The notes below the pieces were generated by a model that was given only the letters and a program-made list of their open reading frames with translations, did no database searches and had not been told where the DNA came from. Below are positions 55,160 to 64,000 of a stretch of 64,000 nucleotides of DNA, piece by piece (the first letter of the stretch is position 1; each line of letters starts with the position of its first letter). The DNA comes from Enchytraeus crypticus (lineage: Eukaryota; Annelida; Clitellata; Enchytraeida; Enchytraeidae): positions 119,501 to 183,500 of the forward strand of contig CAJHZI010000519.1 in NCBI GenBank assembly GCA_905160935.1, in the 5' to 3' direction. Position numbers and translations under genes: made by a program.

Positions 55160-55309
55160 TAATAATATATCTAATTCATATATATCAAAATCATTGGCTA
55201 ACTGAGTTTTCTTTAAATCTATATTTAAACCTCTTACATTTAATTTCCTATTCTCAGCATTGTTAACTATTACTATTAACTTTATTAAGTTTCTATGTTA
55301 TTATATTAT

Positions 55310-57000
55310 ATATGAAAGCTTAAAAGAGCATCGACTCTGCTGTCTGAGCTGATATGTCTCGCAACAAAGTGCATGGAAGCAGCTAATTTATCGTTATTAG
55401 CTGTTAACTTACATTGCGTTGGATAGTCTGCTCTGAGACCTGGTAAACAGGAGCCAGGGGGAGTTGAAATCAAAACTTCGTCATTCCAAAATCCTACAAG
55501 GTTCAAAGAAATTGACGTTAAGGCAGGCTTTAACAATTTCTTTATTCAACACAAATCAGTGTATAAAGAAATCTAGAAGAGTTTCTAATTTTAGGCGAAT
55601 TCTGCGGAAATGTCGATTAAATCTCGCGTTTAAATCTCTTTTATTCACAATGGTAATCGTTACAATTATAATTGATAGCATTTACAATTACAGTTACAAT
55701 TGATAGCATCGAGTGGTTTATAGTCAGTGACAACGAAATAGGTGTGACAGAGGTGCTAGAACTTTGCGACATTTGTCTGGATGCCCGTCATAAAAGCGCG
55801 ACTTTCTGCAAGGACGGATTTAGATACGATAAAACTTCACTGGTTAGAATACAAACGTGGAATGGATAAGTATTTAGACACAGGAAACCTTTAGAAACTG
55901 TGTCTAATTGGAGAGCGTAGTGCTGGTCAGATTAGGGCGATAACAGGAGCTTTATGCGTTGGATCTTCAGAAGGTCCAAGGTATAAAACGGCGTACTAGC
56001 GAAAGGTCATCTTCCATTAGAATGCTGGTGAACTTCAATTAGAATTCCGTAAGCCTCTCTGAAAGGCTTAGAACCTTATAGAGAGGCTGTCTCTGTCAGT
56101 CTAGGTGAGAGAAAGGAAGAAGATAGAGAGAGAAAGGAAGAGAGAAAGAAAGTAAGAGAGAGAGAAAGAGAGAGAGATATGAACGAATGTCTCTTCACTA
56201 ATATAAGAATATAATGAATGAAGACAATGCTGTCTCAATGTAACAGACTATTTCAGATTCCTAAGGCTTTCGAAATAGACTCACTGCTAACAAATTCAAC
56301 TAGTGTAGTCTCTTACCAACTCTTACACAGTTGAATGCAATTGAAAACCACTTCAGAATATCGATGTTAATAAAGTTAATCTGCACAGAGTTATCAAGTG
56401 AATATATAAGATAGGGTGTAGTCAACTGGTGAATAAAATATGATGACTGAGTGGCGTCACGTTCATAGAGATTTGTGCGAGATTGACTACGCTTTTGTGC
56501 GTGATTTATGGGTTACCTCTAGCAACCGTTATCAATCTCTTTCAGAATTTGATAGCGTATTGAATTCCACTATACACTGTACAGTAGATCCCGTTCAAAA
56601 TCATCACGTGTGACCGATTTCATTGTTGCGCTTATAACTGAACATAACATAGAAGACGTTAGTAAGAGAAAAGATAAATTTGCGTGTTTTATGCTTGATT
56701 TTATCCATAGAGAGCTGGAATTAATCGATTAGTTGACATACTAGACCGATTAAGATTCGTCTTTTTAGACTGCGTTACGCCTGCTGTGATTTACATTTTC
56801 AATGTTCAATTGAATCTTAACTGTTAAGCAATTAACCTAAGCTGCTAGTTTTTATCGTTAATTATACCCTACAGGTGGTTTCTTTAAAATAGAAATTGTT
56901 TGACAAAATAAATAGAATAAATAACATTTAGCAAAGTAAATACAAAAAGTGATTTAAGGCTGAAGTTGCGTTCAATTAATGCTTTCGATGTTATTAATTT
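55310..57000. other. No gene recognised; GA-rich microsatellite at 56.1 kb
   Basis: A plus-strand frame at 55672-55869 has four cysteines (ELCDICLDA, TFCKDG) but no recognisable domain. A GA run lies at 56104-56178. No confident exon is called. Confidence 0.45.
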
Positions 57001-57011
57001 TCGATGATAGA

Positions 57012-57203
57012 GGTTTTATCTATTAAAAGAGGTCATAGAAGGTAGAATGGAAGGAAAAAGAGACAGAGGCAGGCCGAGATTTGATATGTTTGATGATTTG
57101 ACCCACTCATATGTGGACATGAAGAGAAAAGCGGAAGACGGAGAAGAGTGGAGGCGTTATATACCATGGACCTACCAGTAGGCAGTGCACTAAGAGAGAG
57201 AAA
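57012..57203 (+). mobile_element. LINE-C 3' end, best-preserved copy
   Basis: One uninterrupted frame encodes VIEGRMEGKRDRGRPRFDMF, then DDLTHSYVDMKRKAEDGEEW and RRYIPWTYQ before a TAG, then GGCAGTGCACTAAGAGAGAG with a GA tail. It defines the family's C-terminus and 3' end and looks younger than the other copies. Confidence 0.88.
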
Positions 57204-57436
57204 GAGAGATTTGCTCAACCGAATGACAACTTCAAGGTAGAAATTTTTCTGTACCATCGGCCAAATTTTGCAATTTTGCCATATACCTACGGCCGTGTTA
57301 GCCATTGTAAAAATGTGTGGACGATCTAGAAACTGTCATAAGTTCTGTTAACAATGAGATTTCGGGAGCCCTGATCAATACAATGGATTTTTATTGATTG
57401 ATTTCTAACATGGGACATACATACGTATATACCTGA

Positions 57437-57532
57437 ATCAGTAGGTGCAAGGTTCAAATCCTGGGCTCGCCCGTCACTGACATCGCTTTCGAGTGAGGAA
57501 ACAAACGTTAACCTCAGCTTTACCAGCTTTAA
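57437..57532 (+). mobile_element. SINE-A copy, 5'-truncated
   Basis: It retains ATCAGTAGGTGCAAGGTTCA (with the B box) and the tail ending TTTACCAGCTTT. Confidence 0.85.
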
Positions 57533-58084
57533 CCACGGCAAATCCATGATTTATACCACCGTGGGGTGCATTCCACGGATACTCTTCCATGTCCAGTATT
57601 CTATGCACGGTTTAAATAATTAACAAAATTTCTCTTCATTCTTACGCTCAGCAGCTCAGATATTAAGGTGGTAACATCGAGAGGAGAAAACTTTTGGCGT
57701 TATAAACTCTAGAAACTGCAGTCAAGGGAAGCCCCGTGACGGACTGCCCCTGGACTGGGCTCGGACAATGACGGAGCGTAATAGAAACTGAACGTGTTGG
57801 GCGCTCGAGCGAAGTGAATCGGCGAATAAAAAAACTTTAGAAATCGACCCAGCAGATTCCTGAGCGTGAAGACACAATGCAAAGCCTCCACTCCGTCCAG
57901 TCTTAAACTAGGACCTATCTCGAATCCCGACATAAAGTAAATACAACCGCCAACCTGGAAGAAGATCGAAAGATCACTGTTTTATAGTTCAGAGCTTCCT
58001 TCAACTTTTAGTTAGAAGTTGATAGTTTTTTTTGTTGAAGAATCGGTTGTAAATTCGTTAAGTATTTAAGGCGCAATCTATTGT

Positions 58085-58160
58085 TACTACAAATAATAAA
58101 AATTAATAATAATAATAACAACAATTAGAGTGCTACAGTCATCAATGACAACATCGAGCA
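58085..58160 (+). repeat. (AAT)n and repeat G fragment
   Basis: ACAATTAGAGTGCTACAGTC and ATCAATGACAACATCGAGCA. Confidence 0.7.
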
Positions 58161-58311
58161 AATTCAACGCCCGTTACCTCGTATCAAGAGAATGTCCCGT
58201 CACTCACACGCATTCGAGACAAGAAACTGACATTGAACACTATCTTGAGTCTCTTTGCAGAAAGATAGAAGAAGAATAGCGGCAGAGACTGAGAGAGAAG
58301 CAGCAAGAAAA

Positions 58312-58420
58312 GAAGTAAACACGCATCATAGTGAAATGATCAACTATGTTGATATCTATCGCTTTTAATACCACATTTTAAACTTCATGGCGTTACCCCT
58401 ACGCTATTAAGACATTCCAA
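58312..58420 (-). mobile_element. SINE-B copy with internal deletion
   Basis: GATCAACTATGTTGATATCT then a jump from TACCACATTTTAAAC to TTCATGGCGTTACCCCTACG; the B-box region is missing. Confidence 0.78.
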
Positions 58421-58532
58421 ATAAGACATGGGAAGACGCTATGAAGATTGCTGATGATAGAAACGAATGGAAGAATGTTGCCGCCCTATGTTCTGCACAG
58501 AACTCAAGGAACTGATGATGATGATGAAATAA
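58421..58532 (+). mobile_element. LINE-H 3' end with (GAT)n tail
   Basis: The frame TWEDAMKIADDRNEWKNVAA then LCSAQNSRN ends at a stop within a GATGAT tail, the same end as the 6.06-kb copy. It abuts the SINE-B. Confidence 0.78.
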
Positions 58533-58677
58533 GACGCAGCAAGAAGCCTACCTATGACATGCCCGGCTGATGCACATTTAACTCAGCTATGTGTCAGTCG
58601 ATACAGGGTTCAGGGTTGAGATCGTAAAGAACGCCCCGCTCGATCACTGCTTCAGCGTCCAAGCCTCGCGTAATCTC

Positions 58678-58725
58678 GGCGAGACAACGATTTGAGCGAA
58701 CCGAGCGAAATCATTTTGTCTCGCC
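58678..58725. other. Imperfect hairpin, GGCGAGACAA/TTGTCTCGCC
   Basis: A perfect 10-bp outer stem is followed by a 2-base bulge, a 5-bp inner stem and a loop of about 17 bases. The surrounding 200 bases are unusually CG-rich for the region. Confidence 0.6.
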
Positions 58726-59077
58726 AACCGATTTCTTATTAGATTGGAATCGCGATGAACCAAGTATCGAGTGACTAAGATAAATTGATGATTTAACGTC
58801 AGTTTTTCAGAAAGAAAGCGATGTTAGAGTTATCAAAGAGGAATATGAAACAGTAGCCTATAGTATTATCGCCAGAATAATGTTGAAAAAGTACAGCTGA
58901 ATAAAAGGGGAGATCAAAAGCAGTGCTGGTCCATACGCCAAAGTTAGGTCTCTAATATCAATCCGACAATGGATTTTAATGTAGCTATTAATTGATATTT
59001 TATTTAGCTATGCATTGTAGAAATACATGACGAAGAATTAACGAACTATAATTAGGTTTTTACTTTACTGAATTGTG

Positions 59078-59130
59078 TCCGTGATTGTGTCCGTGATTGT
59101 GTCCGTGATTGTGTCCGTGATTGTGTCCGT
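59078..59130. repeat. 12-bp tandem repeat (TGTGTCCGTGAT)
   Basis: Four to five uniform units. Confidence 0.92.
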
Positions 59131-59132
59131 GT

Positions 59133-59300
59133 TGCTAAAAAATAGGCCAATCGTGGACTGCACGTGTCGTAAAAGTCAAAAAAGCTCTAAGATCCAAACC
59201 AACGTCAAAAAGAGCATTCAGTTAGTGAGCGCCTAAGTTACAGAAATTGCTACAAAATTTCTGAAACGAATGAAACAGTTTCTATTCGGATCCCGACCAC
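59133..59300 (-). repeat. Repeat E copy
   Basis: ACTGCACGTGTCGTAAAAGT to TCTATTCGGATCCCGACC is the reverse complement of family E. Confidence 0.75.
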
Positions 59301-59712
59301 ATTTAAATTAGAATTCAATGGAAGAAGAAGATGATGGTGTACTACACTCAATTGAAATACCTGGAGGTGCGGTATTAAAAAGACAGAAATGTATAATTTT
59401 AAAGAAAAGGCAATTTCATGTAATATAATGGCCAATACCAAGAATCTGGTTCGTCAAATTAACAAGTATAACCGTTAGCATTTTTTAGTAGAACCAGTAG
59501 AACATAGCCGTAGCTCTAGCTCGTTTTCTCTTTCAACCTCCTCTAGCAAGCTTAAGACTTAACTTTTCCCACCGTAGACATAATCAATCTACCCTGACCA
59601 TTTTTGATCACCGGAATGGCTTTCGTTTAGGACCTTACATCTCCTCAGAACATTTCTTTTGCAGATAGGTCTGGGTGAATTGATCTGTAGTGGTGAATTG
59701 ATCTGTAGTGAT

Positions 59713-59851
59713 GGCTGGAGCCAGTGGCGACGTCGGTAAGACACTCGTCCGCGAATCAGTAGGTGCGGGGTTCAAATGAGCTCGTCCGTCACTGACATCG
59801 CTTTCGAGTGAGGAAACTGACGTTAGTTAATCTTAGCTTTACCAGCTTTTA
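59713..59851 (+). mobile_element. SINE-A copy
   Basis: GCTGGAGCCAGTGGCGACGT to TCTTAGCTTTACCAGC; a short deletion follows the B box. Confidence 0.87.
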
Positions 59852-59861
59852 GTGATGTGCG

Positions 59862-59940
59862 CTGTTGGGGACGTCCCTGACATCATCCCTGGATGAGGAG
59901 ACGGACGTTAAAACTTTATTATTATTATTATTATTATTAC
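59862..59940 (-). repeat. Repeat F copy with (ATT)n
   Basis: GACGTCCCTGACATCATCCC then TGGATGAGGAGACGGACGTT and an ATT run. Confidence 0.78.
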
Positions 59941-59999
59941 CGTGTCACATGGTCTGAACGTATCTTCCTGCTTCTGTAACGATCCTGTTAAGGCTTCTA

Positions 60000-61795
60000 A
60001 TTCTTCCTAGATCTGTCTTTTTTACAACGGAGATGTTTTAAATTTTATCCACAGTGCCGTACAGCCAACACACTCCACAATCGTTAGTTTTCTATTTATT
60101 AACATTAACAAATTTAGCTAATTAATTTAATTAATTACAAATAGAATTTACAATTCAACGACTCAAAAAGTGACAATTTACAGAATCTAATGAAGTAAAA
60201 CAAGATGAATTTTGATCTGAATCTCCTAATCAATCAACAAATAAATGAAGATTTAACGTTCCATTTCATTTCGCCAGAAGGCAATGCCATAAAATGACAT
60301 ACACGCCACTTAAATATACCCCAGGACCAACAAGTCCCGGCCGTGCCATAATAGAGAAGACTAAGATAGTTTAGCCTACCACAGCTCAGGTTCGAATAGA
60401 CAAGACAAGATAGGCTAAAATAGTTTAGCTTATCAGAGGTTCTGTCTCAAATAAGATAATAATAGAATGAGACGATAAGATAGTCTAAGGTAGCCTACCA
60501 CCATTAGCCGCAACCGTTGAGGCAATTCCTTTTCAGAAGTCTAGTATACGCTGAGATCATGGTGCATATAACCTTAATCTTCACCGCCATATCTGAGCTA
60601 GTAGTCTCATAAGGAACACGTACAGTCTTCGATTAGAAATGGTACATTAACAAGATTTACGAAGTTATGTAGGCTGTAGAGTAATTACATTGACAAGACT
60701 TATGAAAAGTATATTATTTTGACGCAGATAGGCTGTAATGCGTCTAATAACGTTAAAGTAAGAAGCTCAACATTTACTTCACAAGGAAACGACACAATCG
60801 AGCTACCGTCAACGAAATTGGGTGAAGCTTTTTACAGCTTTTTAGCTTTACTTTAATGCATCGTTTAAGTAAGTCATTCACCAAACGTCATTATAAAACC
60901 ATTTATATAATACATTGTAAAATATGATATATGGGTATTAAGTTACTATTAACATTACCAAAGTGGAAAATTTAAATATACTAGTGATAGGCCTACAGTT
61001 GCTGGTACGCAATTTAATGATTTTAATTTGTAATAATAAATATGTTTAAATTCAAACATACAATTACAGATACTTACACAGATATATTTCTAACAATTTC
61101 GGCCGTTTGTGTTTATCTCTGCAAAATAATAATGATCTACTAGATCGTAAAACCTACGAATTTGTTCAGCAACACACTGTTGAACACAAAGCAACACCAG
61201 GTATAGAAAACAACGCATAACAGAATAACAACAGGGCAACGAAAAGAAATTAATACCTCAAACACCATCAGGGGGCGGGGTTCAGTCTATAACATTCAGG
61301 GAACCCCACTGAGGAAAGGTTCTTGCCATTTCTCTTGCCATCTTGAACATAGCAGGCCTAAGCTACATATTTATACTCCTAGAAAGATATCGCGTTCAGT
61401 GAAGAACGTTATAACGATTAACAAAACAAATGCTCAAAAAAGGATCGGTTTTAACCAAGTATTAAGATTGTCTTTACTTAGGGAAAAATGGTTGCTGAGT
61501 TGGTTCCTCATTTCTTTCCTCCAGTACGACAGTCGGCTAATACCCAGGATGGGCAGTGTTCTATATATAGTTTACTTCTAAACTTTTAGAGATTAAACAA
61601 AGTGAGCTTTAGCCAACAAATAAAAAGTTTAAAGTTATTATTTAAAATTTCTTAATCAGACGAATGAATAACAGAATGAATAAATGAATATATTTATTCA
61701 CCATTAGATGACCTAAGAAGCGAACTAGACAATGAAATTAGCAAGTAGATTTGCGCTACTGACAGTAACTAGTACAGCACTTGTAATCCTATCAT
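60000..61795. other. No gene recognised
   Basis: AT-rich DNA with a repeat F remnant (60238-60295) and a loose AAGATAGTTTAGCCTACC-type repeat at 60300-60500. No exon is recognised. Confidence 0.5.
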
Positions 61796-61802
61796 CAACA
61801 TC

Positions 61803-62072
61803 ATCATCTTCTCTTGAATCCCAGTTTAACTAGGGTCGGGATACCAATAGACTGTCTCAAATCCTCTCTGTACCACATCATATCATCAGTCAATCCCCTA
61901 TTTGAGGCTTTTCCATTCGTTTAAACTTTTTTAGCAAATTCTGAAGCCTAGGCGCTCACCAACCGAATGCCCTTTCTCACGCTGGTATGGATCTATAGTG
62001 CTTTAGTCGCCTTCTACGACACGTGCAGTCACCGGTTGGTCAATTCTTCAAACAACCCGGACACAACACGGA
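61803..62072 (+). repeat. Repeat E copy, most complete
   Basis: From AACTAGGGTCGGGATACCAA through CCTAGGCGCTCACCAACCGA to CAAACAACCCGGACACAACA, about 270 bases. Confidence 0.87.
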
Positions 62073-62074
62073 CC

Positions 62075-62835
62075 AGTAGAGCACTTGAAAGCCTATGATC
62101 CACAATAAACTCATAGATGAAATCGAAGAAGAGGCAGATGTAATTCAGGATGAAATAGTCCCCTCCCCTTATTGGACCAAGGAACCCACTGGGAAACTAT
62201 ACAAAATACAAACTCTGTACAGCTGTACAATACTAAGTAATGTTCAACAATGTCATGTAAACAGTAAATATCATTAAAACAGTCAAAGTTGTAAAAAAAA
62301 ACGTTTACGCAGATTTCACGCTATTCTACATGTTCGTAGGAACTCCTGCGAGGATTTTGACATTTTGTTTCTGATCATGCAGCGAAATCGACGTTTAAAT
62401 ATCGAGAGCATGGGCAAGAATTACAATACACTAAATAAGTGTAAGTGAAAAAGACAAATATGCACATATACAAAGTAGAATAGCTTATTAACTAAAAAAC
62501 ACGTTGGCATAAATGATGATTAACTCTCAAAAATTAACTCTATAAAACTCTTTCAGCCATTATGTTGATCCTAGAAATTCACAGCAAAAATAGGTGACTA
62601 GATGACGTGATACCTTATTTGAAAAATATAGACACAAAGAAGACAAACATACAAATTCTCAAGAGATTGAAAAATATGGACAGCTAGCAAATGCAAAAAC
62701 AATAGGAAAAAGAGACAAGATAGAAGATGTCATATGAGAGATGAATATGGCAAGAAGAGATAGGTTGCTGAGTGATGTAATAGAAGAGTACAATGGAAAA
62801 GCATTAGAAACCAAAACAGTGAACGTTGGACGATT
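62075..62835. other. No gene recognised
   Basis: AT-rich. Two short open frames (62095-62277 plus) lack family resemblance. Confidence 0.5.
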
Positions 62836-62839
62836 TGGT

Positions 62840-63005
62840 AAAGCATTGATTTGATAAAGTGTTGATTAATCCGATACAGAAACGCATTGATCCGATAACG
62901 CATTGATTTGATAACGCATTGATTTGAGAACGCATTGATTTGAGAACGCATTGATTTGACAACCCATTTATTTGATAACCCATTTATTTGATAACCCATT
63001 TATTT
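62840..63005. repeat. 16-bp minisatellite (AACGCATTGATTTGAT)
   Basis: About ten units, changing at the end to AACCCATTTATTTGAT. Confidence 0.92.
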
Positions 63006-63094
63006 AATAAGGAATTGTCATAAGAAGATGAAAATAAAATCACACGACAGATTCGATGACTAAATGGAAAGTTTTACATAGTGGACCTGCACAT

Positions 63095-63190
63095 AACCTA
63101 TTCCATATATCCTATAATACATAATTTATTCCACATAACCTATTCCACATAATTTATTCCACATATCTTTCATCTATTCCACATATCTCT
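63095..63190. repeat. ATTCCACATAACCT tandem repeat
   Basis: About seven degenerate 13-16-bp units. Confidence 0.82.
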
Positions 63191-63194
63191 TTAG

Positions 63195-64000
63195 TTAGTA
63201 TTACATTTCTCATAGACTGACAGAATGATACAGCGCAGGCTGTCTAATTAAACACAGCAAAGATATCAACATACACAGCAAACACTATGCACATGTACGT
63301 AAACACGTCGAAACAAGCTGCCAACAGTTTATTGTCAGACTAGAAACATATGAGATAAAAGACAATTCGTAAAAGAATTTTCATTTCTTAGCAATAAGAC
63401 GTTGAGAGGATCAATTCTTACAGACCAGAGATTTAGAGACACTGCTGAACAAATAAGGAATATAAACAAGCTGATTCGATTAAACTTCCAAAATAATATA
63501 TATTTTCGAATAAAGAGAAAATTCGGGTGTGCATAATAATACTATAGCCACTAGGTTATCTGCATTGTGCGATATATATTATGCAAGAAAAACAAATAGT
63601 TTGGATAAATTCAATAAAGAAAGAGTGCTAAGCAATAATTATACGTACATATATATTATGGTAAAATTGAGAGAAAAATTAACAAATTTAATATAAATTT
63701 GTATATCAGAGTCTATATATTTTAATCTATAGAGTGTCTCAGATTCTCTAGCAACTGGACGCTAGGTTATAACAAGTTGACACAGTGACATCTGTCCAGA
63801 GAAAATAATCTACATGCGATTTAAAGTTTCAACGCGTAAAGATATGAGCGAGAATTAATCTAAACACTGTAAACATCCGTAGTAAGCAGGATAGATTAAT
63901 TTACGCGTAGATCTGAGTTCGCATAGAGTGGCTAATAGAGAAATCATTAGCATCTCTTTCTTGCTAGATAACTTCTTGACAATAAAGCACTGCACAGTAA
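63195..64000. other. No gene recognised
   Basis: AT-rich unassigned DNA to the window edge. Confidence 0.5.

Larger units (their letters stand above)
53575..55300 (-). mobile_element. Degenerate non-LTR retrotransposon lacking its RT core
   Basis: Reading on the minus strand there is an endonuclease region (55159-54719, continuing in broken frame to about 54560), then about 400 bases of decayed linker, then the C-terminal tail (54164-53584). The distance between the endonuclease and the tail is far shorter than the roughly 1.5 kb a reverse transcriptase domain needs, so the catalytic core has been deleted. The family differs from LINE-C and LINE-H. It lies in DNA without other genes and is inactive. 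Confidence 0.85.

Noticed and set aside
55672..55869. Plus-strand frame with ELCDICLDARHKSATFCKDG, possible zinc-binding exon
   Set aside because: Cysteine spacing fits no family I know, and splice sites are not evident.
57709..57933. Minus-strand frame MSGFEIGPSLRLDG...
   Set aside because: CG-richer than its surroundings but without homology or splice signals that I can defend.

Overview
This window is metazoan nuclear DNA: AT-rich, intron-bearing and packed with simple repeats, minisatellites, tRNA-derived SINEs and 5'-truncated LINEs. No bacterial, viral, CRISPR or operon features were found. The species cannot be named. The neurexin gene rules in an animal, and the repeat style suggests an invertebrate, possibly a lophotrochozoan, but that is inference only.

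The one confidently recognised protein-coding gene is a neurexin on the minus strand. Nine exons can be joined in phase, reading from high to low coordinates: a linker plus the start of LNS5 (25123-25379), the middle of LNS5 (23987-24163), the end of LNS5 (22901-23204), the third EGF repeat (15203-15322), four LNS6 exons (6300-6478, 5574-5745, 5132-5236, 4404-4521) and a Ser/Thr-rich juxtamembrane stalk (3854-3944). Splice phases agree at all eight junctions (0,0,1,1,0,1,1,2). The gene is cut at both ends. LNS1 to LNS4 and EGF1-2 were not found upstream, and the transmembrane and cytoplasmic exons were not found below 3.8 kb, so they probably lie outside the window. One further possible exon with TATA-like and CRE-like sequences sits at 43.7 kb on the minus strand and belongs to an unknown gene.

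Layout. 0.001-3.6 kb: AT microsatellite, a LINE split by a SINE, an E-box-rich minisatellite. 3.6-25.4 kb: neurexin exons, with introns filled by tandem arrays, several of which run right up to the splice sites. 25-53 kb: repeat-dominated DNA with no gene recognised, plus several long minisatellites and a near-perfect 39-bp palindrome. 53.6-55.3 kb: a degenerate non-LTR retrotransposon that keeps its endonuclease and C-terminal ends but not its reverse transcriptase core. 55-64 kb: mostly unassigned AT-rich DNA with scattered SINE and LINE tails.

Interspersed families (names are mine): SINE-A (tRNA-like, about 23 copies or fragments), SINE-B (tRNA-like, ends in a T-run, 7 copies), LINE-C and LINE-H (3' ends of two non-LTR elements), and short families E, F and G. 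The most interesting pattern is tetranucleotide TTGA/TTCA arrays lying a few bases upstream of four consecutive neurexin 3' splice sites.
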